This document shows, one piece after another, positions 11,757-22,461 of a stretch of DNA of 64,000 bases (its first letter is position 1; the number at the start of each line of letters is the position of its first letter). The stretch is from contig CM062811.1 in NCBI GenBank assembly GCA_031772625.1, positions 645,496,820 through 645,560,819 of the forward strand, given 5' to 3'. This DNA comes from Pinus tabuliformis. Its lineage: Eukaryota; Streptophyta; Pinopsida; Pinales; Pinaceae. The position numbers and the translations under genes were made by a program. Below the pieces are notes generated by a model that searched no databases, was not told the DNA's origin, and worked only from the letters and a program-made list of their open reading frames with translations.

Positions 11757-12377
11757 GGGGAATTTTGAGGTCTAAAATGGGCCTCCTAAGAAAAATGTAC
11801 AACCAAAATAAACTTTATAAGAACCAGTAGGATTCAAAATGATGATGTCAACCATGGGGGGTGACTCACCGTTTTTGGAGTAAAAAAGTAAAAAGATTAA
11901 AAAATAATAAAATAATAAAACTACTTTTTCAACTCATATTTTCAACTTATCTCCCTAATGTTTTACTCAAATTTCAAGCAAGAGTACTCGTTGGATGCAA
12001 AATTTAATTCCTCATCCAAGAAGTACCCATGTTGCATAATTTCGATGGACCCTACTACTTGAAAAATTAGAAATACATCAAACAATGTGATTGCAATCAT
12101 GTTTTCCATGTATTTCTCATTTTTCCCTGTAGCAGGGTCCATCAAACGTATGGAACATGGGTACCCCTTGGATGAGCAATCAAATTCTACATCCAATGAG
12201 TGTTTCAACTCGAAATTTGAGTAAACCCACAGGGAGATAAGTTGAAAATACAAGTTGAAAAAATAGTTTTTCTTTTTTCCCTCTAAAATTTGATGATGTA
12301 ATATAATCTTATTTTATTATTTCTAATATTATTTTATAATTTCCTTAGGAGGCCCATTTTATACCTCAAAACTCCCC
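11757..12377 (+). mobile_element. Foldback (MITE-like) element, full-length copy
   Basis: The ends are inverted: GGGGAATTTTGAGG...AATGGGCCTCCTAAG on the left and the complement of CTTAGGAGGCCCATTTTATACCTCAAAACTCCCC on the right. The symmetry goes far inward. CTACTTTTTCAACTC, CAACTTATCTCCCT, ACTCAAATTTC, GTACCCATG and GATGGACCCT all recur in inverted order, down to a loop of about 30 bases near 12076-12108. A TA dinucleotide lies directly outside each end, which would fit a Stowaway/Tc1-mariner-type duplication. No transposase frame exists; the 96-codon minus frame at 12253-11963 is just the palindrome read through. A shorter, inverted copy lies at 22462-22883. Confidence 0.82.
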
Positions 12378-13699
12378 TAATGTGACTAACAAAAATAAAT
12401 TCTCCCTTCCCATTTCTCTTTTTGGTCTCTTTCATGGTTTAATGAACGCGAAAGAGAAGGCAAACTTATGCTAAATAGGTTCCTTTTTTTTAAGTTTAGC
12501 CCCCCAAGCCCAAAAAAGAGATAAAACAATACAAGGGATAACCTTCTAGCCATAATAGACTAGAGTATTCATTTTTTGTAACTAGCCTACTTAGTTCGGA
12601 AAAGGGTTAAAATTATATTAAATAAATATCCCTTAAATTAATTTAACAAGCATGAGGGATACAAGTTCACTTGAAAATATTTTCTAAGTTAAGGAGTCTG
12701 AAAAGAGCTTAAAGGAAACTCCTCCTAGAGGAATGAGTGGTATAAAGGGTAGCAACGAGCTCCGATCATGGTGGAACTACTCAAAACATGTAAAGGTCGA
12801 GAGGCTGGCTAATAAGGTCACTCATCACAACGGTTCCTCCAAGAAAGGGTAAACCACCAAGTGAAATCAAATGATAGGCCAAGCAGAGGATGACAATGGA
12901 ATGAAGAAACCAAGGCTCATCATGAAAAAATAGGCTAATTAAATACGAAAATCACAAGGGATAAAGTGTGGAATCCTCTTGGGGTAAGGCTATAAATATG
13001 ACAAATAAGAGGACATGAGCCTCAAATTCTAGGTCATGGCAGGTTAGGAGGGGGGATTTCAAAAAGAGAATGAATAAGATACTACATGGACACCAAGATG
13101 GAAAAAAGGTGCTAAAATAGGGCATCCATGTATAGGTAGGCTCTACTACCAAGCTACAATGTGCATAAGAGATAGGCTAATGTTGCAACTTGATGGGGTT
13201 AAACCTAAGGCAAAATGATGGCATTAATGGTCAATAATGCATCGGAGATGGTGATATGTGACCTACCCCTATATTAGGTTAGTTCGAGAGAAACGCACCT
13301 AAGGTCCAAAAGATATTGCAATAAAAATTCCACCCTATCCTATAAAAACCATCTAGAAAGACTAGACCTATGGTTAAATCACGTAATGAAAGAAATAAAC
13401 ATGGATGAGGTAAAAACATAATCATATATTTTTTGTTTTTTGAATTTTATATTTTATTTTTTAATTTTGGCATTAATAAGGCATGACAAATACTTGCGTC
13501 ACACACCAAACCAAAAAAGAGATAAAGCATCACACTCCTATGTACAATATGTACAAACACAACTCAGTATAATAGGTCACATCAAAGCATGCCCACTGTG
13601 AGGCACAAGTCAAGGATTTCGATACATGAACTCATGGAGGACTAGAGGTACCATATGGTGCACCACGATGGGTCCATGCCATATAAATTTTAACTGCCT
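12378..13699. other. Unassigned DNA
   Basis: No recognisable coding region. The frame at 13152-12952 (minus) has no family motif. The stretch lies between the foldback element and gypsy F and may be the degraded 3' part of F. Confidence 0.25.
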
Positions 13700-15430
13700 G
13701 ATTCCTAAAGTTTTATTATGCTAGAGAACACTTAGAATCATAGCATTATCATGAATGGCCCGAGGACATATTGGGTGAGTGGTCTTGTGAGCTAGTGGAG
13801 CTCCTTGATAAAGAATATCAAAACAAAAATGGGGTACAAGGCACTCATCAATGGGTGGAAACAAGGTAGAAAATTCATTGGCAAGTTTAGTAGTAGAAAC
13901 CGAAGACATGACTTGGTCCATGGGTGGAACTCCCAAGGATGGAAGAGGAGATTCTCCTTAGTTCGATTCAAGATTTTGGATGCCAATATCTACCTTTTCC
14001 AAAATAGGAAGACTACAGGCATGGAGAGGCATAATATACCTAGGATGATCAATAGGTGAATCCATGATCTCCAAGATGACTTGTCGAGAAGAAGACTCAT
14101 CATCAAGGGAGTCAGGTGGAATAGGAAAAGGTATGGCCCGTGTGGAAAACAGATCTTGGTCGTATTCCATATTAGGATGGATTTTGTGACCAATGTCAGG
14201 AGGTACTGACAAGACTTCTAGAGAGGAAATCTCTTCCACAAATGGCAACACATGCTCATCATATTGATTTACATATATAGAAGAAGGCACCTCCCAAGGT
14301 TCAGGGGACCTATGAGGTCCACAAGAGACAAAAGAGATCATGTGCATAGGAGATTTGGTAGAAGAAGACGAAATTTTGGGTAGGGGTAAAAGATAAGGGA
14401 TGAGAAAGGTCCCATGACACCAATAAGGGATGAGCAAGGTCCCATGACCTTTCTTTCCCCAGGGTTATTTCCAACAAGTGGGAAAAAATTCCCCATAATG
14501 GTAAATTGGGTCGGTGACACATAATAGTCCAACCGATTGATCATGACTATCTTTCCTTCATGGGGAAAGAAAATAATACAAAACATCGAAGACACAACAT
14601 CAGTCATAGCATAGAACCAACTATGACCAAAGAGTAGGTTATAGTCCAAGGGAGCGTCAATGACTTTGACATTAATGTAGTATTATTTCCCCCTAACTCG
14701 ATGTAGAACTTAGGAAGAACCCCTTGAGGTACAAAATGATGTCCATCAAATGCCTTGAGCATGGTAGTAGACTTAGTGAGTGCTAGAGACCTAAGAGATT
14801 TCTATCATGATGTTGAAATACCATAGGTATAAGAGCCTTTGTCCACGAGAGTGTGATGAATATTCTTGTGGGCAAGTCTAATGCCATCTTGGTCAACATT
14901 GAGTGTGATGAGATTAGAGTCAGATGGATCCATGCCCCCTCACCCCATCGATCACAATCAGCAAGGCTCTGCATTATTGAGGACAACTCTACAAAACCTC
15001 TAAGGAAGACATGGCATAAGGAGCCTAGGCTAAGTCCTCAACAATTCTATAGTGTTGGGCAACACATATAGACAGATTATGAATTGACTTATGAACAAAA
15101 CCCTTAGGTGGGCGATAGATGGGCCCCATGGGCTTATCTAGTGTGAGAGGTCCAGTGGAAGAAACTAACATGGTTGAGTCCTTAGAAGAAGAATTTGACT
15201 CAGGAGTATCATATGAATTAGCTCACATGGTCACATTTACTTTCTCTTGGAACATAAGGACAGATATATTATTAGCATGATGAAAGTATGAACCTTTGTT
15301 GCCCCCTTACGAAGGTGGAGGGGCACAGGCAACCATTTATTGGTGAGGTTGTGTATGGAATGGATGGGTCAAGAAAACAAGTTGTTGAGTAGTAGGTGGA
15401 GGTGCAAGAAGTCAGTGAAATTCATCCATT
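13700..15430 (-). pseudogene. F protease-like region and distal gag-pol linker
   Basis: Broken minus-strand coding sequence. The 103-codon frame 14649-14338 begins MDYNLLFGHSWFYAMTDVVSSM. It resembles the DYNLLLGRSW...M segment of gypsy aspartic proteases (C-terminal half). Its follow-on FPHEGKIVMINRLDYY (about 14570-14525) fits the same domain. The catalytic D-S/T-G is not evident; the degraded 14986-14783 region lies where it should be. Frames 14437-13958 and 13936-13721 continue in a Pro/Ser-rich linker of the kind found before RT (ILEIMDSPIDHPRY, ANEFSTLFPPIDE). Frameshifts separate all pieces. Confidence 0.55.
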
Positions 15431-15432
15431 TG

Positions 15433-16569
15433 AGGGCACTCGTGAGTCAAATGATCACCTTGACAAATATTACAAGGGAGATTGATCTTACAACAACATT
15501 CAGATGTCCCCCCCCCCTAATTAGGTGGGTTTGGTTGACTCTCCTGACTAGGTTGAGTTTTTTGCTTATTCTTTTTTCCCACCAGGTTGTTGAGTGTTCT
15601 TAGGTTTTGTGGACCTCATCGTAAGAACACTGGTGGGTTTCTCATAAGAGAATGATTTTTCAGAGCTAGACACACTTGTTGGGGCTTGTGATGTCACGAT
15701 CAATTTCCTAAGTTGGGAAGAAAGTTGGCTCATAGAGTCGGATATGGAACCAATCACACCATCAAAGTGTGGTCCTAGGGTAGGTTTGGGTGGGTCAATA
15801 GAAGGGCATGGAGCATTAGGAATTACTTCATAAAGCATGCCCAACTGGGAATAAATCTAATCTTATTTTTGGGTAGCTAAGATAGCATATTCCTTGGTAA
15901 GAACCCTAAACATAGACACATCCTTGGCTATAGGATGTAAAAATGATCGAATGAACTATTTTCGATGAATATCATCTGGAAGCTTGGGTTGAACTATCCT
16001 CTTACATCATCGCCAATCATGGATATGATTAGAAATCAAAGTGTATTTGTCTTGTTTGAAGTTGGATAAGAGATTAGAATCGATGTTGTACCTTATGGAT
16101 AACTGAAAGTGAATAAAAATGTTTTGGCCAAGGAAGAAAAGTCATTGTAAGATGTATTATCCAGTTCAATATACAATTTAGAAGCATCTCCATTCAAGGT
16201 ACATTGGAACAAATTTAATTTTATTGAATCATCTACCAAGGATTTTGAGGAACACTACAGATGGTAGGTGGTGATACATGTTGATGGATTTTCTCCAAGC
16301 TTCCCTTCAAATTTTGGGATATCAGATGGTAATTTTGAAGGCAATGGTGGCCACCAAGGATCATGGCAAATGGGGTCATTCATCATCTTAACCAAACATG
16401 GAATATCAAGAGAGGATAAGAAAGGATTTTGAATCTGATTAAATGGGTCATAGGAGGAAGATCCCCCTAACCAACCATGAGGTCCCCCCATACCTTGGCT
16501 CTGAGTAACAAGTGTAGGTCCATGGTGATAATCCATCCTAGAATATGGAGGATGCATGCCAATGTGATT
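15433..16569 (-). pseudogene. F gag, central part and zinc knuckle
   Basis: Minus-strand capsid remnant. Frame 16581-16255 crosses the G boundary and contains LPSKLPSDIPKFEGKLGENP (about 16355-16296), a gypsy capsid signature, followed across frameshifts by a decayed capsid core. A CCHC zinc knuckle, CNICQGDHLTHEC, lies at 15474-15436, with three rather than four residues before the His. Frame 15844-15566 (DPPKPTLGPHFDGVIGSISD) is the linker between capsid and knuckle. Gag would package the element RNA. Confidence 0.72.
16565..16569. repeat. Target-site duplication of G, left copy
   Basis: TGATT immediately left of the LTR start TGTTAAAC. The same five bases follow the right LTR at 21553-21557. 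Confidence 0.9.
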
Positions 16570-16753
16570 TGTTAAACACACATGGACAACAAAGACTAGG
16601 AAAGATAAATCAGTGAGTTCATTTTTTTATTAACAATAGATATACATTTATAGTACAAATATGTGACTCTTGGGTTTCAGATCCCAAGGTCTCTTGGACT
16701 CCTTTTGTCCATTCAACTTCCACACTAACCCACTTAGGATTAGGTATCCAACA
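16570..16753 (-). repeat. G 3' LTR
   Basis: 184 bp with TG...CA ends (plus-strand reading TGTTAAAC...TATCCAACA). It is the 3' LTR because the polypurine tract adjoins its inner edge. Confidence 0.92.
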
Positions 16754-16764
16754 TTCCCCCCCTT
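16754..16764 (-). other. G polypurine tract
   Basis: TTCCCCCCCTT on the plus strand, i.e. AAGGGGGGGAA on the element strand, touching the 3' LTR. Confidence 0.85.
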
Positions 16765-16874
16765 AATCCGAAGGGTTATGTATGAGTCCAAGAAGAGAGT
16801 TGTAATACAAAATGTGCAAAAAATGCATTCCAGCACTAGGCTGAATGTGCTCTATGAAATGTTGGTATAAATGG

Positions 16875-17297
16875 CAGTGGTTTAAGGATGACCACCAACA
16901 CTGGAATTCTTAGTGCAGTTCCCGGAACTCTTCCAAAACTGGCAAGAAGCTAAAGTTTTCTGCTAGAGGAAGTGATCCTATTGTTTTAAAGAGGGAAACC
17001 TTCAACCATAAAAGGGAGGTCTCACCCCACATAAAAGGTAAAACTTCAACCTGAAAAAGGGAAGTCTCAACCTATGATGGTTTAAGGATAACCAACAACT
17101 CTGGAATGCTTAATGCAATTCCTGGAACTCTTCCAAAACTCGCAAGAAGCTGGTGTCTTCTGCTAGAGGAAGTGTTCTCAATCTGTGATGGTTTAAGGAT
17201 GACCAACAACTCTGGAATGCTTAATGCAATTCCTGGAACTCTTCCAAAACTGGCAAGAAGCTGGTGTCTTCTGCTAGAGGAAGTGTTCTCAATCTGT
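16875..17297. repeat. 111-bp tandem repeat within G
   Basis: Two nearly identical units, 17076-17186 and 17187-17297, each begin GATGGTTTAAGGATRACC and end GTTCTCAATCTGT. An older third copy lies at about 16875-16975, separated by a stretch with its own doubled phrase (CTTCAACCW-AAAAGG-RAGTCTCA). The array ends exactly where the gag stop lies and spans the element's 3' untranslated zone. Confidence 0.85.
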
Positions 17298-18236
17298 TCA
17301 CGGGCATCTTTGTCTCTGGCTACAACTCTGAAACTGGTGTGGCAAGTTGTGGCTCAGGCTCGCTTGATGTGACTTTGAAGCTTGTAGATGACCATCATTT
17401 CCCCCCCTGTCAGATACAAGGTGAGAAGATGGAGAAAACTCAATTGAAAGAATGTTCAATACTCTGGAACAAGTTCTGACATGTGTTTGGAATATCTTCT
17501 TGGCTGTTGATGCCCATTGCCAAGAAGCGATCCATCCAAGATGAATCTTTGTTCTTGCAGGACGTTTGTTTCTGAAGCATCTGTGTGAAGAATGGCTGGT
17601 TTTATGACAGTGCTCACATGGACGAAGATCAAAACAATGATCTTTCAGATGGCCAACTCGGTCACAGTGTTGGCATTTCACGATCTGTTGTTGTTGTTGC
17701 GGAAGAGGGGCAGATTCTGGAACAGCTGAAGCTGAACTGTCATGAGAAGTAGGTGAACTATCATGAATAAATCCAGCACTCTGAAACTGAATGGGCTTGG
17801 CATAGTCTGGAATATGAAAGGACAAGTCCTTGTCATATCCAAGACCAGTTTTGTGCTTGTTGTGGACAAGCTGTTCCCAAGGTCTGATGATGGGCTTGGG
17901 AAGTGCAGACTGAGTTTCTGCATCTGCATGTACAACTGCTGCTTTATTGGGTACTGAATCTGAATGAACTTGAACAATATTGACTTGCTGTTTATGGGAG
18001 TCTGCTTCATTGTTCTGAACAGAAACAGGTTCAGAATGATGACTCCACTGCTGTAATTCTTCCTGCTGTAGCTTTGTCTCAAGCTGCAAAAACTCAATAT
18101 TCTCTTGTACATTATACAAACAGGTTCTAATATCAACCAGAGAAGCTTTGCTTATTCTCACTGTATCATGATCTGAGGAATGTATGAGAGTTTTTAAGAA
18201 CTCTAATATTTCAGTAATTTGAGGCATATTCTTCAT
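17298..18236 (-). CDS. G gag-like protein with two CCHC zinc knuckles
   Basis: An open frame of about 312 codons, unusually intact for this window. I chose the ATG at 18236 (MKNMPQ...); the frame opens slightly upstream with a TTG after a stop near 18258. Residue numbers below count from that TTG. The N-terminal part is a Gln/Glu-rich, probably coiled segment (about 44-66), followed by a PWEQLVHNKHKTGLGYD stretch like those of copia gag proteins. Two knuckles follow: CQHCDRVGHLKDHC (190-203) and CEHCHKTSHSSHRC (209-222). After them comes KIHLGWIASWQWAS. The expected N-terminal capsid (UBN2-type) half is absent, so the protein is short. Role: RNA packaging of the element, by analogy with gag families. 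Confidence 0.78.
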   Translation of the reverse strand: MKNMPQITEILEFLKTLIHSSDHDTVRISKASLVDIRTCLYNVQENIEFLQLETKLQQEELQQWSHHSEPVSVQNNEADSHKQQVNIVQVHSDSVPNKAAVVHADAETQSALPKPIIRPWEQLVHNKHKTGLGYDKDLSFHIPDYAKPIQFQSAGFIHDSSPTSHDSSASAVPESAPLPQQQQQIVKCQHCDRVGHLKDHCFDLRPCEHCHKTSHSSHRCFRNKRPARTKIHLGWIASWQWASTAKKIFQTHVRTCSRVLNILSIEFSPSSHLVSDRGGNDGHLQASKSHQASLSHNLPHQFQSCSQRQRCP

Positions 18237-18258
18237 TGTCAAAATTACACCCCTTTAA

Positions 18259-19979
18259 AAGACTGATTACAACTATGACTCAATGAGTAAAAGTAACACC
18301 CACTCACAGTACAAAGACACAGAAAAATCCTTTGTAAATGTGCAGCAAATGAATCAAGGAACAGAAACTATAATGAGTTTTAAATACAGTTTCACAACTG
18401 GGGCAGCAACAACTGCAAACTTGTTTGGATCCTTCAAGTACTCCTTCAGAAATGATGGTTATCAAAACTTCAATAATTATAACACCATGTCATGGGCATT
18501 CTTTGAACTGTAATTTACAGCGGTCAACCTCAGCAAAGCATTAAACATATGAATGGCACCAGCAATCAAATCGGATCCAACTATAGGAACAGAAGCACTG
18601 AATCTCTGTTGCAAATGGAATTTGAACTATTCAAAGTGTATTTGAAACCAATCACCATACCATTGGATTGTATACCATTCAGGCCTCATACAAACTTATT
18701 TAAAACAGTAGCTTCAACGTATTTCAGGCAGCATCATAACGTATTCAGGCAGCTTAAATCATAGTTTTCGTTGCATTCAATACAGCTCCAGGTCAGCACA
18801 CAAATAAATCAATGAGCGATATACAAAACTGATTTCTTTCTCTGCAATAGAGACTTAGTGCACATATTAAGAGCAATAATCTTCACAAAAAGAAACGACC
18901 TTTCCAACGAATGCTCGGGGCATTGAATAAATTTTCAGCAGACAAATATACACCAGCCTCTATATAAATATATAGCCGAGAATACCCATAAAAATGGTAT
19001 TATTCTTTGTTGAGCAGATTACGGATGAAGCCACATTTCTGGTTGATTTCTTTCATGCATAAACAACACTCCTTTGCAAGAAAAAATGAATGTCTTCCAC
19101 ATTCTGCAGTTGAAGTACAAACAGTTCGAGCACGCTAGAATGAGTTCAGCTCACTTACATAATGCACAAGCAGCGGTCTTAAATGGCTCTGTCAACTTCT
19201 CCTGAGAAGAGCTTTATCAAAATCATCACTCTTTCAAGTCTTCTAGTATGGATCTTATTTCAGGTTCGTAACATCTACAAGTGTCGTTAACTGATGCCAA
19301 TAATAGATGATGTCAAAGCCCATATGATCAAGATCCAAAGTTTCAGATATGTTGCTTTATTTCTGCAATGGTGTGTTGACAAATTGAGATGTGCCGCAGA
19401 GGGTAGACAATACGAATGCCTCAAGTATATGCTGGACTAAATTCTTGGATTGCACAGATCATTTAAGGTCGGCTTTCTTTTCTAGGCCGCAATTACACAA
19501 GATCTCCACCTTATATCAATCTGGAAATAGACTAATGATCTACCCTTACATATATAGTGATAATGCCCTTCATGTAGGTTCTTTCTTATACCTTAAAAAT
19601 TCGCAGAAATAAAGACCGTGAGGATGTAAGACAAACTTTGGTTCTTTGATGCTTGAGCCCAGACTTTAGGCCGCAAAAAGTTTCAACGTGGATTCTGTCA
19701 CAGAAGTATGATGACACAAGTCTAAAATAGGTTCGAATTATTCACACGACCGCAGAGATTAAAGGGCTGCAAGACTCGGTGATATATGCTTAGAGGGGCC
19801 GCAAGCAATTTCAAATAGATGCTCCACAGAGATAACCCTTTTTGGTCTTGTTGGCACTACTCCAGAAATATCATAAAGAAATTTCCGAGATCCAAATCTA
19901 GAAGAACTAAATTACAATGTGATTTATAAACAGTCATCGCACAAAATGGCTTTCAACCTCATATACTTTCATAATTATC
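18259..19979 (-). other. Non-coding interior of G
   Basis: No conserved frame. Read on the minus strand it follows the stop of the EGF-like fragment and looks like untranslated sequence (many stops, mixed composition). It may be the 3' untranslated part of the captured transcript, but its exact limit cannot be set from this window. Confidence 0.4.
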
Positions 19980-20622
19980 CTATGCATGAAAACTGCGCAA
20001 TATGCCATGAAGATAACTACCAGTCATGATCAAAGAGACAAGGGATACAACACCAGCACGGAAAACCTTTCCAAATTTCTTGAAACGAGACCCCAGAAGG
20101 CTACCTCCTTCACGGCAAGCCCGGTTTCCTCCACGAGTCACGTACAACAGTCAAGACAGGCACCATAAGCTGCATTATATGATTTGCAAGCCGAATAGCA
20201 AACACGAAGCCGATTATCACCATCGCATCTTTGAATGGAAATTCAACAAGCTAGCCGCTTTGTCGCTGCTGCACAATAACCATTATCCAGAATAGCAAAC
20301 AGTGTCTGACTAGTTGGAAACAACCTGTTGTAGTTTGGTATTACAACAGCTGCTTCTAATTGCTGCAGAATGCTTACTTCACTTGGAGCACAGTGTTGAC
20401 CTTCTGAATCACGTACAAGAACATCTCCACACATTGACAAACTTGAAAGAGAACACTGCTGTTTTGGCATGTGTATCCTGCATAATCTGAGCACCGGAAC
20501 TCACAAACACCATTATCACAAACCCCACCATGTAGGCTACACTACTCATCGCAACTAGCAGTCGAGCAGTCTACCCCAGTATAACCTGGTTCACATTCAC
20601 ATGCAAAGGAAGTGAAATTTTA
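19980..20622 (-). pseudogene. Captured EGF-like plant gene fragment inside G
   Basis: Minus-strand cellular coding sequence carried by the retroelement. It begins with an EGF signature, CECEPGYTGVDC (about 20604-20569). A second Cys-rich module follows (CSLHGGVCDNGVCEFRC, with one Tyr codon turned to TAG just before it). After a one-base shift near 20450, the open frame GDVLVRDSEGQHCAPSE, LEAAVVIPNYNRLFP and YCAAATKRLAC appears, then CDGDNRLRVCYSACKSYN. After another shift comes a hydrophobic tail, VVSLVSLIMTGSYLHGIL, and a TAG at 19982-19980. This pattern matches plant secreted or membrane EGF-domain proteins as I remember them. No introns are visible across these blocks, which would fit capture of an mRNA. 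Confidence 0.72.
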
Positions 20623-21356
20623 TTTAAAAGGTTAAAGCGCGTCCTTCAGAGCTGTCCGGTGACACCAGGGATTTCAAAAATATCAGAAACAGAAAACCCG
20701 TGAAACCTTTGACGGCTTCCGCTCTGAAAATAGAACGAAAAGAAATTGAGCGGTGGTAGACCAAAGCTTCAAGATGGGGAAGAGAGGCCAGGGCTTTGGA
20801 GCGCTGAGCATTATAATGCCTAAAGAATATAAACGACCCCTGCCAAAACAATCAAGTACCCAAAAATCACATCTGACAGACAAAGGGGCGTTTCTGAGAG
20901 GAGATGGAGAGCATTAACTCAATGACCGAGGAGTGTTGGTATAAAATGCATAAGAAACTACCTCGCTCATTCCACCAGCAGCGAAACTACCGAGGACAGC
21001 ACTGACTAGGTTCCAGGGCCTGGAAAAGTCAGATAAATTGTTGCAAATATACTGGGAATATAAAAATAGCTCACGACTGCTTCTGAGCGCAAAGATTAGA
21101 TGGAAAGAAACGTTGGTTTACAGGTCAGTACGCAGATTCTTAGACCAATCACTCTTCAGGGCAAAATTGAGTATTGATTATCACGCATAGAAATGATGGG
21201 TCAGGGATGGCACCGCAGGTATTCCCCTGCCGCTCTGAGCGTTTTTCATGCTAGGCTGAGAATGGCAGCAAAATAGTAAATGGCAGCACTGAAATGCACA
21301 CAAATGCCACAAAATTAGTGGCTCACATAAGATTTGAGCAGGTCAGGAAGGAACCC
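20623..21356 (-). other. G leader region between primer site and EGF fragment
   Basis: Two overlapping short minus frames (20883-20683, 20851-20624) have a hydrophobic stretch (FLFLIFLKSLVSP) but no family I know. They end against the EGF fragment and might be the 5' part of the captured transcript. A clear boundary is not visible; the AT-rich patch at about 20622-20634 is a candidate junction. Confidence 0.3.
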
Positions 21357-21368
21357 GCTCTGATACCA
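21357..21368 (-). other. G primer-binding site
   Basis: The element strand reads TGGTATCAGAGC, complementary to the 3' end of initiator methionine tRNA, directly abutting the 5' LTR. It fixes the element's orientation as minus. Confidence 0.92.
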
Positions 21369-21552
21369 TGTTAAACACACATGGACAACAAAGACTAGGA
21401 AAGATAAATCAGTGAGTTCATTTTTTTATTAACAATAGATATACATTTATAGTACAAATATGTGACTCTTGGGTTTCAGATCCCAAGGTCTCTTGGACTC
21501 CTTTTGTCCATTCGACTTCCACACTAACCCACTTAGGATTAGGTGTCCAACA
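21369..21552 (-). repeat. G 5' LTR
   Basis: 184 bp, TG...CA, two differences from the left copy. It is followed by TGATT (21553-21557), the right target duplication. Confidence 0.92.
21444..21452 (-). promoter_or_regulatory. Putative TATA box in G 5' LTR
   Basis: The element strand reads CTATAAATG. An AATAAA-type signal (TTAATAAAAA) lies about 15 bases further on, around 21430-21425. Both are inside the LTR, as expected for a compact promoter and terminator unit. Confidence 0.45.
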
Positions 21553-22200
21553 TGATTGGTGTAAGTAATTTCCCCCCAGGGTAACTGCACCAAGAGAGAA
21601 AAGGAGTCGCAAGAGCATGAATGTTATTAGGTTTGTACCCGACAGGAAAAGAAGGACCACCTTGCATAGCAACACCAAAATAAGGAGGATAACTCGCAAG
21701 AATCATAGTGCTAATGGAAAGTTTGCCCCTAGGTAAACTAACCCCTCTAAGGAAAGTAATAGAGGATGAAATCCCTCCAAAAAATGACCTATACAAGGCT
21801 TGAGGCATACTAGAAGAAATTTTTCCCCTAGGCTGGCTAGGAGCAACTGATGACCCTTTCTACATATTTTTTGAGGTTACCATACCCACATGAGGAACAA
21901 AAAAAATAATTTGATCAAACTAGGAGTGAATAATCTCGATCCTATAGGTTGACTAGGGTTAACTCCCATAACTAACATAGATGAAGGAATGGGCATAGAG
22001 ACACTAGGGAAATTTGCAAGAGTCATAGAAGAGACAGGTGGAATGCCCCAAGAGGACATGAGAGGTGTAGAAGGAGGTGTAGGTCCCTCCATGTTCAGTG
22101 GTGGCAATGGTGACATAAAAGTAGAGACTATAGATGAAGAGGGTAAAGAGGAACTAACCTCCTCCATTGGTAGAAAAGGAACATATATGTAGGTAAGCAT
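21553..22200 (-). pseudogene. F gag, N-terminal part
   Basis: Minus-strand frames 22200-21877 (MLTYIYVPFLPMEEVSS...) and 21808-21539 continue one into the other. They encode a Ser/Pro/Met-rich gag N-terminus typical of this gypsy type, joined across G to 16569. No firm family motif lies in this part alone. The assignment rests on continuity with the capsid signature to the left once G is removed. Confidence 0.55.
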
Positions 22201-22461
22201 AGAACCATCATAGTTTAGCCATAGTAACTCTAGTCCTTATAGGCCAGTCAAAGGTGGATTGACAAGAGAAGTAGAAACATCTACAAGTGTCTCAATAGAT
22301 ATCAAGTTGCTACGAGGATGACTAGGAATATATTCCACTACTTGGGTGGTCTCAGTCTTGAGCACCAAAAGACACTCTATGAGCAGGATTCAACAATGCA
22401 CCCCTCTCATGTGGTAAACCTAAGATTCGATGTGACTGTCGATGACTGGGTTCAACCCTTA
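22201..22461. other. Upstream region of F gag
   Basis: No frame or LTR end was identified between the gag start and the foldback element. Confidence 0.25.

Larger units (their letters stand above)
16570..21552 (-). mobile_element. Element G: young non-autonomous LTR retrotransposon (TR-GAG-like) with captured host sequence
   Basis: A complete 4,983-bp element lying on the minus strand. It has two 184-bp LTRs, a 5-bp target duplication TGATT, an initiator-Met tRNA primer site next to the right LTR and a polypurine tract next to the left LTR. The interior has one gag-like ORF and no RT, integrase or protease, so its movement would depend on enzymes from another element. An EGF-like cellular gene fragment sits between primer site and gag. 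By eye the LTRs differ at only two positions (A/G near 16722/21521 and 16745/21545), which marks it as the youngest insertion in the window. It split the gag of gypsy F. Confidence 0.9.
13700..22200 (-). mobile_element. Element F: old gypsy gag-protease remnant, split by element G
   Basis: A minus-strand gypsy remnant whose gag runs from about 22200 leftward, is interrupted by G at 16570-21552, and resumes at 16569. Removing G and one TGATT restores a continuous gag frame (NHIGMHPPYS... on the minus strand). Gag, a zinc knuckle and a protease-like region are visible; RT, RNase H and integrase are not. No LTRs of F were located, so the outer limits are those of recognisable coding sequence only. 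Confidence 0.7.

Noticed and set aside
11963..12253. A 96-codon protein on the minus strand
   Set aside because: It lies inside the foldback palindrome and reads through both arms; it is a by-product of the symmetry.
15340..15603. A plus-strand gene overlapping the F zinc-knuckle region
   Set aside because: The frame is antisense to recognisable gag sequence and has no family features.
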